Notes under the pieces: generated by a model
What the model saw: the letters and a program-made list of their open reading frames with translations, nothing else
Database searches by the model: none
Told to the model about the DNA's origin: nothing
IMG/VR virus record: IMGVR_UViG_3300030104_005726
Coordinates: 1-21,541 of that record
DNA: 21,541 nucleotides
Direction: 5' to 3' (one strand)
Origin: a virus
Shown: positions 1 to 7,515 of the stretch, piece after piece
Numbering within the stretch: the stretch's first letter is position 1
Layout of the letters: each line of letters begins with the position of its first letter
Program-made: the position numbers and the translations under genes

Positions 1-2
1 CA

Positions 3-3000
3 ACCTCTGCTGAAACTACAACAGGAACAGATGCGGCAAGAGTTACTACTCCTGCTGGTGTTAAGGCTGTTACTGATGCAGAACGAACCACATCAAATAG
101 TAACTATGTAGCAAAAGCTGGTAGTACATTAACAGGCGTATTAACTATGCCTAATGGTTCTAATTCAGCACCTGCTATAAATTTTGGAGATAGCGATAGT
201 GGAATATTTGGTGGAACGAATACTGTTAGTCTGGCTGCTGGAGGAGCAACAAAATTAACAGCAAATGCAACTGGTATCGGTATTGGTGCTGCTGCGGGTG
301 CATTGTTTCATGTAACAGCATCAAATCCAGAATTAAGAATACAAGGAACAAATGGTAGTGGAGCTACTCATAAAATTTTTACAGCAGGAACAAATAGTGA
401 GTCTTTACAAATAACAGGTAGCTCAAATTTATTTTTAAATGCAAATGTTCAATATTTTAGATCATCTAATGAATCTACTGAGTACGCGAGGATAGATAGT
501 TCAGGTCGGTTGCTTGTTGGTACGTCTAGCTCAAGAAATACTGGAGGATCAACAGGCTCGATTCAAGTAGAAGGAACTTCTTATAGTACTTCAAGTTTTT
601 CTTTAACTAGAAATTCTAACGATAGTGGTAATGCCTTTCTTGTATTAGGAAAGGCAAGAGGAGCAACTGTAGGTTCTAATACAATTGTTCTAGACGACGA
701 TAATTTAGGAGCAATCAGGTTTGCAGGTTCAGATGGAACAGACTTAAATAGTATTGCTGCTCAGATACAAGCTCAAGTAGACGGCACTCCAGGGGCTAAT
801 GATATGCCTGGTCGTTTGGTATTTAGTACGACAGCAGATGGAGCAGCTTCACCTACAACACGACTAACAATAGGTAGCGATGGTAAGGCTACTTTTACTG
901 TTGATGCAAGTATAAATTCAGTCAATATTGGTAAAGGTGCAAACTCTGTTGCTGGTAATACTGTTCTTGGAGAGAGTGCTTTAGATGCTGCTGTTACTGG
1001 TGGATATAATAGTGCGATTGGTAAATATGCACTTACAGCTAATACTTCTGGAACAAATAATACTGGTGTTGGGTATGGTGCCTTATTTACAAATACTACA
1101 GGCTTAACAAACACTGCTGTTGGTATTCACGCTTTATATTCAAACACAACAGCATCTGGGTGTGTTGCCGTTGGGGGCAATACATTATATGCAAACACAA
1201 CAGGTAGTGCTAATACAGCCGTTGGTCTTGATGCCTTAGTAGCAAACACAACTGCAAACAATAACGTTGCGGTTGGTTCGACAGCATTAAATGACAACAC
1301 AACTGGAGCAGATAATACAGCTTTAGGAACTTATTCATTACAAACAAACACAACTGGTGCCAGCAATGTTGCTGTTGGGCATGATGCTTTAGGTTTAAAT
1401 ACAACAGCATCTAATAACACTGCTGTTGGTCGTAAGGCTTTATACGCAAACACAACAGGAACAAGAAACACTGCTGTCGGTTATACAGCATTAGACGCTA
1501 ATACAACTGCAGATAGGAACACTGCTGTTGGTGCATATAGTTTAACTGCAAATACAACAGGTGAATATAACACTGCTTTTGGTGATTCTGCATTACAACA
1601 CACTTCAACAGGTAGTTACAACACTGCTATAGGTAACAGTGCATTAACAACAAACACAACAGGAGCTAATAACGTAGCTGTAGGTGAAAGTGCTTTGTAT
1701 GCAGGAACTGATGGCAGCGGTAAAGTTGCTATTGGGTATCACGCATTAAAGACGGCAACAGATGGTAGTTATCAAATTGCTATCGGTTTCGAAGCAATGA
1801 AGTCTACTACGACAGGAACAGGTAATACAATGATTGGTTTTAGATCTGGACATAACCATACAACAGGAATAAGAAATACAGCTCTTGGATATAGTGCTTT
1901 ATATAGCATTACTGAAGGAGCAAGAAATACGGCTATAGGATACAACGCTTGTTCTTCAATCACAGATGGAGGTCACGATAATACGGCTGTTGGTTATGGT
2001 GCTTTGACATGGAATAATAATGGTGATAATAATACTGCTGTCGGTTCAAGTGCATTAATAAATAACACTACAGGAGGTGCAAATACAGCTCTTGGACATA
2101 ATACATTAAGTACCAATACAACTGGTGCTAATAATGTAGCTATTGGAGATACTAGTTTAGAAGATAATACAACTGGAGCAGCTAATGTTTCTATTGGAGT
2201 TATAGCTTTAAGAGATAACACTACTGGATCTGGCAATGTAGGAATTGGTTATCAAGCATTAAACTTAAATACAACTGCTAGCTTCAATGTAGGTATAGGT
2301 TATCAAGCTTTATCAACAACAACAACAGCAACAGGTAATACTGCCGTAGGAGCTGAAGCACTTAGGTTAGCAACTACTGGTGGTACTAATTCAGCATTCG
2401 GAAATGGAGCATTAAGAGCGACCACAACAGGTACGCACAACTCTAGCTTTGGTTATCAAGCATTATATGCAAATACAACAGGACAAAGTTGCGTTGGAAT
2501 TGGTAACTATGCGTTATATTCAAACACAACCGCATCTGATAATACTGCTCTTGGTTATCAAGCATTATTTGTAAACACAACTGGAGATTCTAATACTGCT
2601 GTTGGTTATCAGAGTTTAGCAGCAAACACAACTGCAGATGATAGTACTGCTGTTGGTTATAAAGCATTAAAAGCAAACACAACTGGGCATAGTAATAATG
2701 CTTTTGGTACGTTAGCCCTAGACGCAAATACTACTGGAAATCAAAATACCGCAGTAGGTAGACATGCCTGTGGAGGCAATACAACTGGTGATGGTAATAC
2801 TGGTTTAGGTCATGGTGCTTTAGCTGTTGCTACGACAGCAGATTATAACACCGCCGTTGGTTGGCACTCTATGGTTACAAACACAACTGGAGACAATAAT
2901 ACGGCGATGGGCAGGGAGAGTTTAGAAGACAACACTACAGGTGAAAGAGGTACTGCTTTTGGTGCTTATGCTTTAACCAACAACACAACAGGAGATAGGA

Positions 3001-4067
3001 ACGTAGCTCTTGGTTATAACGCTATGGGGAATAACACAACAGGTCAATATAACACTGCCGTTGGTGCGTATGCTTTAGATGCTCAAAATGCTGATCACAA
3101 TACTGCGATTGGCTATTTCTCCATGTCTAGCAATACAACAGGAACTTATAACACTGCCATTGGTGATTCTACGTTATATACAAATACAACAGGAAGCTAT
3201 AACACAGCAGTTGGTTATCAGGCTTTAACTTCAGCTACAACAGGAGGCAATAATGTAGCAATGGGGTATGGAACCCTAGACGTACTGACTACAGGATCTT
3301 TCAATGTTGCTTTAGGATTAGGTGCTTTAGACGCTGCTACAACAAGTTCTCAAAACACTGCGGTTGGTTCGTATGCCCTAAGTAATGACACAACGGGAGC
3401 AGATAATACAGCAATAGGTTATTACTCGCTGCTTGACGTATCGACAGGTTCTTATAACACTGCTATCGGAAGACAAAGTGGAGAAGAAATTACAACGGGA
3501 AACTATAATGTTTGTGTTGGTTATAGAGCTGGTGATTATGGGACTGTTTTAACCACGGGACAAAGGAATGTCTTAATAGGTGCCTATGCTAATAGTTCTG
3601 CTGCTGCTGCTGAGTATGAAATGGTGATAGGGTATAACATTACAGGACAAGGTGATAATACATCTTCTGTAAGAGGTACACCTTATAACTCAAGCAACGC
3701 AGATTGGGGTACTTATTCAGATATAAGAATTAAGAAAAACGTAACAGAGAACAAGAAAGGATTAGATGCTATTAATCAAATTAAAGTTAGAAATTTTGAA
3801 TATAAAACAAGAGAAGAAATCTTAAATGATAGTCCTGAATTAACAGATGTTATTGATGCTGCTGTTAAGGAACAAGAAGGAGTACAAGTTGGTGTAGTTG
3901 CACAAGAACTACAAGCAGTATTACCTGAGTTAGTGCAAGAAGAAAGTACAACAGTGCTTTCAGTTGTTCCTACAGAATTGAAGTGGTATATGGTTAACGC
4001 CGTTCAAGAGTTATCAGCAAAGATAGAAGAGTTAACCGCAAAAGTCACTGCCCTCGAATCAGGGTAG
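3..4067 (+). CDS. Giant tail fibre-like protein, 17-residue repeat array plus C-terminal S74 chaperone (5' truncated)
   Basis: The reading frame is open to the left edge (1354 residues visible), so the true start lies outside the window. The first ~300 residues are fibre-type sequence (for example YVAKAGSTLTGVLTM, then PAINFGDSDSGIFGG) with beta-rich segments ending in G-x-L-x-V-G. About fifty repeats of NTAVGYxALxxNTTGxx follow, predicted to form a trimeric beta-roll shaft like YadA-type heads. The last ~116 residues start at SDIRIKKNV (S codon at 3717) and match the Peptidase_S74 intramolecular chaperone: the Ser/Lys region, GVVAQELQAVLPELV, and a C-terminal helix with heptads (ELSAKIEELTAKVTALE). 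This family trimerises the fibre and then cuts itself off before or at the SD motif. Expected role: distal tail fibre for receptor binding. The S74 call is secure; which fibre it is cannot be told. Confidence 0.93.
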   Translation, partial: TSAETTTGTDAARVTTPAGVKAVTDAERTTSNSNYVAKAGSTLTGVLTMPNGSNSAPAINFGDSDSGIFGGTNTVSLAAGGATKLTANATGIGIGAAAGALFHVTASNPELRIQGTNGSGATHKIFTAGTNSESLQITGSSNLFLNANVQYFRSSNESTEYARIDSSGRLLVGTSSSRNTGGSTGSIQVEGTSYSTSSFSLTRNSNDSGNAFLVLGKARGATVGSNTIVLDDDNLGAIRFAGSDGTDLNSIAAQIQAQVDGTPGANDMPGRLVFSTTADGAASPTTRLTIGSDGKATFTVDASINSVNIGKGANSVAGNTVLGESALDAAVTGGYNSAIGKYALTANTSGTNNTGVGYGALFTNTTGLTNTAVGIHALYSNTTASGCVAVGGNTLYANTTGSANTAVGLDALVANTTANNNVAVGSTALNDNTTGADNTALGTYSLQTNTTGASNVAVGHDALGLNTTASNNTAVGRKALYANTTGTRNTAVGYTALDANTTADRNTAVGAYSLTANTTGEYNTAFGDSALQHTSTGSYNTAIGNSALTTNTTGANNVAVGESALYAGTDGSGKVAIGYHALKTATDGSYQIAIGFEAMKSTTTGTGNTMIGFRSGHNHTTGIRNTALGYSALYSITEGARNTAIGYNACSSITDGGHDNTAVGYGALTWNNNGDNNTAVGSSALINNTTGGANTALGHNTLSTNTTGANNVAIGDTSLEDNTTGAANVSIGVIALRDNTTGSGNVGIGYQALNLNTTASFNVGIGYQALSTTTTATGNTAVGAEALRLATTGGTNSAFGNGALRATTTGTHNSSFGYQALYANTTGQSCVGIGNYALYSNTTASDNTALGYQALFVNTTGDSNTAVGYQSLAANTTADDSTAVGYKALKANTTGHSNNAFGTLALDANTTGNQNTAVGRHACGGNTTGDGNTGLGHGALAVATTADYNTAVGWHSMVTNTTGDNNTAMGRESLEDNTTGERGTAFGAYALTNNTTGDRNVALGYNAMGNNTTGQYNTAVGAYALDAQNADHNTAIGYFSMSSNTTGTYNTAIGDSTLYTNTTGSYNTAVGYQALTSATTGGNNVAMGYGTLDVLTTGSFNVALGLGALDAATTSSQNTAVGSYALSNDTTGADNTAIGYYSLLDVSTGSYNTAIGRQSGEEITTGNYNVCVGYRAGDYGTVLTTGQRNVLIGAYANSSAAAAEYEMVIGYNITGQGDNTSSVRGTPYNSSNADWGTYSDIRIKKNVTENKKGLDAINQIKVRNFEYKTREEILNDSPELTDVIDAAVKEQEGVQVGVVAQELQAVLPELVQEESTTVLSVVPTELKWYMVNAVQELSAKIEELTAKVTALESG
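952..3600 (+). repeat. Tandem 51-bp (17-codon) repeat array inside the fibre gene, about 50 copies
   Basis: The unit reads N-T-A-[VIF]-G-x-x-[AS]-L-x-x-N-T-T-[GA]-x-x, with five successive units visible without gaps around 1420-1680. Diverged first copies start near GNTVLGESAL; the last are near NVCVGYRAG and NVLIGAY. The N-T-A-V-G and N-T-T-G cores are nearly invariant, while the two residues after G and the last two of each unit vary. The DNA copies differ by synonymous changes, so the array is old or under selection rather than freshly amplified. A few units are longer (around DYGTVLTTGQ). Copy number is estimated from span divided by 51, not counted one by one. Confidence 0.9.
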
Positions 4068-4093
4068 AATAAACCTATTCATTCTTAATTTCC

Positions 4094-4342
4094 ATGGAAG
4101 AAAAAACAACCAATGAAGTAGCAGCAATTTTTTCTGCTTCTGGTGATAGCGTTACCGTTATCAACACTGCTAAAACGTCAGATGAAACTGATGATGAATT
4201 TAAGGACAAAATCAAAAGAAACGTAGAGCATCTTGAAACAATCAAGGCTTATAAAAAGTTAGATGGAACAACTTCTATCTGGGGTTCTGAAAGCTTTACC
4301 GCTATTGATGCGGCAATCACCAAAGGCAAAGGGTTACTCTGA
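4094..4342 (+). CDS. Small hypothetical protein downstream of the fibre gene
   Basis: This 82-residue acidic, soluble protein begins with ATG 26 bp after the fibre stop. It has no signal peptide, membrane segment or cysteine. The sequence is a mixed alpha/beta type: a short strand (SVTVINTAK), then a charged helix (DEFKDKIKRNVEHLETIKAY), then a small hydrophobic tail. It is probably co-transcribed with the fibre gene, and the next gene starts one base after its stop, so translation is likely coupled. I do not recognise a family. Position directly behind a fibre gene would fit a fibre-associated or assembly protein, but that is inference from location only. Confidence 0.75.
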   Translation: MEEKTTNEVAAIFSASGDSVTVINTAKTSDETDDEFKDKIKRNVEHLETIKAYKKLDGTTSIWGSESFTAIDAAITKGKGLL

Positions 4343-4343
4343 T

Positions 4344-4580
4344 ATGCAAAAAATTATTAACATCGTCGCTATTGCGTCTGGTGCTGTATCTATCGCTGTT
4401 GTCGGGAGTGGTCTATTTATATACCTACAAAGAGATCAACTTATTAATAAGGTTAAGTCTCAAGTCCTTGAATCAGTTACTGGATCACTACCTTCTTTAG
4501 TAGATACTAAACTCCCAAGTATGACTGGACCAGCTAGTCCAATTCCTTCTGCTGGTTTAGGTATAAGTTTTCCTAGATAA
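4344..4580 (+). CDS. Small single-pass membrane protein
   Basis: The chosen ATG at 4344 lies one base after the upstream TGA and gives 78 residues. An in-frame ATG at 4263 exists but would put the first 27 codons inside the preceding gene and displace the membrane segment from the N terminus. Residues ~3-28 (IINIVAIASGAVSIAVVGSG...) form one hydrophobic helix, followed by a basic/polar stretch (QRDQLINKVKSQVLE) and a Pro/Ser-rich tail (ASPIPSAGLG). The topology suggests an N-terminal anchor with a cytoplasmic or periplasmic amphipathic tail. The stop overlaps the next start (TAATG), so the two are translationally coupled. Function unknown; a holin-like or envelope role is possible but unsupported. 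Confidence 0.75.
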   Translation: MQKIINIVAIASGAVSIAVVGSGLFIYLQRDQLINKVKSQVLESVTGSLPSLVDTKLPSMTGPASPIPSAGLGISFPR

Positions 4581-5341
4581 TGGAACAAATACCTGATATT
4601 GATATTCAGGTTACTCAGATAAGTACATCACAAATTCAAATATGGAGTCTACCTGTAAGACCTACAGCTCCTGAGACTCCACCAGTTACTGTACTTATTG
4701 GTACCCCTGTAGTTGATATACCAGGTTGTGTTGAATTTCATCCTGATGATAAGAGAGCACAGAATCTACCAATAGAGGATACAAATGGTTTAAGAACATT
4801 ATGTCCTAATGGGCAATATCCTAGTTTTAACGCTATGGATTACAGTCCTGAGGATTTAATTTATACCACTGCAGCAAAGCCACCTGCTTATGCAGCCCCA
4901 CCTGATCCTGAAACTCCTGAGACAAAAGTACCTGAAGTACCTAAGGAAGAGGTTCCATGCCCTGGTCCTAATGCTCCTCGTATAGGAGACGTTGCTCAGA
5001 ATCAAAAAGAAAAGGTAGTAGGTTTTGAGTTAAATGAAGATAAGACAATTTGTATAACGTTATATGAGGATATTGGAGTTGTTGAACAATATCTACCCTC
5101 CGCACAGCTTGCTACCACTACTGCGGTTATTGCATCTACTGCTGTTATTTCTAGTGTCCTTGCAAAGCCTTTAGCTGATTTACTTTTAAAAGCTGTAAAA
5201 CCTATCGTCAAAAAAGTTATTACAGCAGTTCAAAAGAAGCTTGGTAAGACTCCAAGAAAATTAACTATTTCTGAGATTCGTTCAAATCAGTACCGAGAGA
5301 AAAGGAGTCTCCCTCCTTTAAAGGAGCCGAAGAAGAAATAG
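4580..5341 (+). CDS. Proline-rich protein with C-terminal hydrophobic/basic region, unknown
   Basis: This 253-residue protein has its ATG overlapping the previous stop by one base. Residues 20-55 are rich in Pro/Thr/Val (RPTAPETPPVTVLIGTP). A segment with paired Cys (CVEFHPDD..., TLCPNG) and a second Pro/Glu-rich linker (PDPETPETKVPEVPKEEVP, ~108-126) follow. Near the end is a hydrophobic Ala/Val/Thr helix (~180-205, TTAVIASTAVISSVLAKPLA) followed by a strongly basic tail (KKVITAVQKKLGKTPRK... KEPKKK). This looks like a virion-associated or membrane-interacting protein with a flexible spacer. Its 3' end overlaps the converging minus-strand gene by 77 bp. No family recognised. Confidence 0.75.
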   Translation: MEQIPDIDIQVTQISTSQIQIWSLPVRPTAPETPPVTVLIGTPVVDIPGCVEFHPDDKRAQNLPIEDTNGLRTLCPNGQYPSFNAMDYSPEDLIYTTAAKPPAYAAPPDPETPETKVPEVPKEEVPCPGPNAPRIGDVAQNQKEKVVGFELNEDKTICITLYEDIGVVEQYLPSAQLATTTAVIASTAVISSVLAKPLADLLLKAVKPIVKKVITAVQKKLGKTPRKLTISEIRSNQYREKRSLPPLKEPKKK

Positions 5342-5984
5342 AATGTTTATGAGGACCAACTACACCTGGCGGATTCACCAACATAACGTCAGAGCAAATA
5401 ACTGCTGACTTTGATTTAGGGTGAAAGACTATTCCAGATTTTAATAATTCCCCACAATTTTTTAGACGTGCTATTTCAAAATCTAATCTTTTATTAGCTA
5501 TAAGTTGATTTCGCATGGCGAGCCGTGTATCCACCGCCCGTTTACATCTGGCTTGCAATCCTCCATCAAGGGGTATGGAAATGGTTGCGGAAAGTCCCAA
5601 GGATAAGTTGAATTGATCTTTCTGACCTGTTCTTGTGGGCACGTGGTAGAGAATGCTTCCTGGGTTATCGATGACGCCATCATTGTCGGAGTCAGAAACA
5701 TCATATACAGGATCGTCATAATAATATTGGCGTGGTTTCTGAAAGCTATGGCTATCAGTAATAAATGGGGTGATATTTAGAGTAGGTCCTTGGCAGCTGA
5801 TTCCATCTCCGTAGGTATTGGTAATGTATGGTCCTTGTAAAACCTGGATGGCTTGGTTGGTAACAGAGCCTGAGCTATTAGCCACAGGATTAGCAGTGGC
5901 GCTAACACCGCCAACGTCCGAAGAGCGTACTGCTGTAGGGAATAGTGCATTCGCATTTAATAAGATTAATAAAAAGTAGCTTAG
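5265..5984 (-). CDS. Exported protein with calcium-loop motif; start codon unresolved
   Basis: The coding frame is convincing from about 5984 down to the stop at 5265 (about 239 residues). It opens with a signal-like hydrophobic run (YFLLILLNANA-LF), a Ser/Asn-rich linker (ANPVANSSGSVTNQAIQV), then DSDNDGVID, a textbook D-x-D-x-D-G-x-I-D calcium-binding loop. It ends with a helical Cys-containing part (ARCKRA, RLKNCGE, AVICSD). No ATG, GTG or TTG lies in frame between the end of the upstream gene (5981) and the hydrophobic run. The nearest in-frame ATG (6152) would read 55 codons antisense-quality sequence overlapping the neighbour. Possible explanations are a rare start (for example ATC at 5966), a -1 shift out of the upstream gene, or a sequence error. 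The 3' end overlaps the gene on the other strand. Confidence 0.7.
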   Translation of the reverse strand, partial: LSYFLLILLNANALFPTAVRSSDVGGVSATANPVANSSGSVTNQAIQVLQGPYITNTYGDGISCQGPTLNITPFITDSHSFQKPRQYYYDDPVYDVSDSDNDGVIDNPGSILYHVPTRTGQKDQFNLSLGLSATISIPLDGGLQARCKRAVDTRLAMRNQLIANKRLDFEIARLKNCGELLKSGIVFHPKSKSAVICSDVMLVNPPGVVGPHKHSISSSAPLKEGDSFSLGTDLNESQK

Positions 5985-6412
5985 TTGCTGAAAGTTGAAG
6001 TTGTGTCGGTGACGCTTTGTATTTCTGTAACTCTCTGAATTATTGTTTGATTGACCATCCCTGGAGCGCGATAATTTTCTGTAAATTGAAAGCTGCCAGC
6101 AGGATTTACTATTGTCCAGTCTGGTTTGTTTGCAGCGTCTAGACCCGTCCATGTGGAAGTAACACCCTGAAGTGTATTTGAATTACCAGTTACCGCATTT
6201 GGTGAGATACTTGATCCCGAATGCTCAACTCCTGTGCCGGTCACAGTATACTGCCACCCTGTCTGATAATCAATTGAATTTATCGTCTCCGTTACCTTAG
6301 ATGTTGTCTCTGTATGGCTGGTCATTCCACCTTGAGTGAAATTTGGAATAACAGGAACTGCTCCAGCTTCAGGTATAAACAGTAGTGATAAGAAGGTTAA
6401 TAAGCGCTTCAT
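5981..6412 (-). CDS. Small exported protein, paralogue of its upstream neighbour
   Basis: This 143-residue protein has a clear signal peptide (MKRLLTFLSLLFIPEAGA, cleavage likely before VPVIPNF). The mature part is rich in Thr, Ser, Asn and Gly with alternating beta pattern and lacks cysteine. The segment NPAGSFQFTENYRAPG matches NTAGSAFSFSESYTQGDG in the next gene upstream (6423-6935), so the two are probably diverged duplicates. It ends with TEIQSVTDTTSTFSN and is followed at once by the third exported protein. The gene starts 10 bp after the upstream stop and is in one transcript with its neighbours. The likely location is periplasm, outer surface or virion; function unknown. Confidence 0.8.
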   Translation of the reverse strand: MKRLLTFLSLLFIPEAGAVPVIPNFTQGGMTSHTETTSKVTETINSIDYQTGWQYTVTGTGVEHSGSSISPNAVTGNSNTLQGVTSTWTGLDAANKPDWTIVNPAGSFQFTENYRAPGMVNQTIIQRVTEIQSVTDTTSTFSN

Positions 6413-6422
6413 ACTTGCCTAT

Positions 6423-6935
6423 TTAGTCTCCTATGACTACCTCACTTACAAATTGCCCAGTTGCAGTTGTACCAGCCGACCCGGCAACTATCGTAACCAC
6501 TCCTGCCGAAGTAATTGTTCCTGCAAGGTTACCTGCTACACCTCCAGATTGTGTTGTGGTATTTCCGAAAGCTGGCATATCAGCTACCACTCCAGAGGCA
6601 ACATCCACACCACTACCTATTGCGGGTATTCCGTCTCCTTGAGTGTAACTTTCCGAAAAACTGAAGGCACTACCTGCAGTATTTACCTCGTAAGTGCCTG
6701 CTTTCATCGTTGCAGCAGCTGTTGCTGATCCAATCGTCAATCCTCCAAACACGTCACTATTTCCAGCACCAACTTTAATGTTTGATCCTGAGACGGCGTA
6801 GGTTGAGCCGATTCTTTCTGCACTTGTTGCTGCTCCCGTGACTGATAGCTGAGTTGACGTTGATAGTCTATGAACTAGATCTGCCTTTACAGAAGGTGCA
6901 ATAAAGAACATTAATAAGGGGATTAGTTTCCACAT
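6423..6935 (-). CDS. Exported Gly/Ala/Thr-rich beta protein
   Basis: This 170-residue first gene of the minus-strand trio has a signal peptide MWKLIPLLMFFIAPSVKA with likely cleavage before DLVHRL. The mature protein is dominated by Gly, Ala, Ser, Thr and Val in short strands (GSTYAVSGSNIKVGAGNSD, GVVTIVAGSAGTTATG), with no Cys, suggesting a beta-sandwich or beta-helical surface protein. It shares the F-x-F-[ST]-E-[SN]-Y core with the protein encoded at 5981-6412. It is divergent from the plus gene at 7007, leaving a 71-bp shared promoter region. Having the word 'adhesin' or 'structural' attached would be guesswork; the export signal is what the sequence shows. Confidence 0.8.
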   Translation of the reverse strand: MWKLIPLLMFFIAPSVKADLVHRLSTSTQLSVTGAATSAERIGSTYAVSGSNIKVGAGNSDVFGGLTIGSATAAATMKAGTYEVNTAGSAFSFSESYTQGDGIPAIGSGVDVASGVVADMPAFGNTTTQSGGVAGNLAGTITSAGVVTIVAGSAGTTATGQFVSEVVIGD

Positions 6936-7006
6936 AGGACTAAATACTTCTTTGTCGCAATATAAGTTTACCTGAGGTTAAACTTAATACGTCTTGCTAC
7001 TATACG
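6936..7006. promoter_or_regulatory. Divergent intergenic region, candidate promoters
   Basis: This 71-bp gap separates two gene sets transcribed away from each other, so promoters for both should lie here or just inside the flanking genes. On the plus strand TTAAAC and TATACG are spaced 17 bp apart, but the -10-like box abuts the ATG at 7007, which is an awkward geometry. No phage late-promoter TATAAATA motif and no strong Shine-Dalgarno sequence were found. Confidence 0.25.
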
Positions 7007-7471
7007 ATGACTGAGAAAGTAAAAGAATCTTCGGTAAAAAATGATACTGAAAAGAAAAAAGGCGTGTTTGGAAAAGTAAAAGATGCAATCCTTCCTGATC
7101 AAGAAGAACAGGCTGCAATTATATCTACAGGGGTCAGAATTGTAGTACTTGGGTGGTCCGGTGCGATCTTGACGTTAAATTATGTTGCGATTCCAGGTGT
7201 GCCTCAACAGAAAATAGATCCAACCTTCATAGCTTCAGTGTTCACAGGGGTTCTCGCCAGTTTTGGCATTGCTACAGCGAGTAAAAAAGGTGATGGAACG
7301 ATGAAAATGAATGGTGAAAATAATGGACAAGTTAGTAAGAAAGATATGGAGATAATGATTGAAAAAGCTGCTGCTAATTCTGCTGTACAAACTATTAGAA
7401 TTGAACAAGCTCCATTAGTAATTAAGGCTGAAAATCCTAATTCTAAAGATGATACAAAGTATCAGTTGTAA
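7007..7471 (+). CDS. Two-helix membrane protein, candidate holin
   Basis: This 154-residue protein has a charged cytoplasmic N terminus (MTEKVKESSVKNDTEKKK) and a hydrophobic helix at ~41-62 (TGVRIVVLGWSGAILTLNYV). After a Pro-containing turn (IPGVPQQKIDP) comes a second helix at ~72-92 (TFIASVFTGVLASFGIATA), then a long charged C-terminal tail with a helical part (KKDMEIMIEKAAANSAVQT). Two transmembrane helices with charged ends match class II/III-like holin topology, though the tail is longer than usual. The next gene encodes a C39-like papain-fold protein, so a lysis pair is conceivable. It could equally be a membrane anchor for other phage functions. Topology is confident, function is not. 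Confidence 0.75.
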   Translation: MTEKVKESSVKNDTEKKKGVFGKVKDAILPDQEEQAAIISTGVRIVVLGWSGAILTLNYVAIPGVPQQKIDPTFIASVFTGVLASFGIATASKKGDGTMKMNGENNGQVSKKDMEIMIEKAAANSAVQTIRIEQAPLVIKAENPNSKDDTKYQL

Positions 7472-7515
7472 CTAGATAAGGATTCGGTAAGATACGGACA
7501 GCTTTTCTCTGAAAT

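Noticed and set aside
773-2236. Several open frames of 60-113 codons on the minus strand inside the fibre repeat array
   Set aside because: They are by-products of the 51-bp periodic sequence read backwards (Val/Pro/Leu-rich periodic translations) and lie wholly within a secure plus-strand gene.
147-4067. A diversity-generating retroelement acting on the fibre gene
   Set aside because: No reverse transcriptase gene and no adenine-biased template repeat are present in the window.
4068-4093. Small inverted repeat GAAT...ATTC after the fibre gene as a terminator
   Set aside because: Arms are too short and AT-rich, and no U-run follows.
5498-5719. Minus-strand frame of 73 codons
   Set aside because: It lies inside the calcium-loop protein gene in another frame and its translation has no consistent pattern.
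5850-5957. 59-codon frame from ATG with a hydrophobic stretch (ALRTLAVLAPLLILWLIAQA), antisense-free but in the wrong frame for the exported protein
   Set aside because: It overlaps the well-supported calcium-loop protein frame completely, and the hydrophobicity arises from reading Ala/Val/Thr codons out of phase.
6336-6728. Plus-strand frame of 130 codons rich in Cys and Ser
   Set aside because: It is antisense to two signal-peptide genes and spans their junction, with biased composition and no own context.
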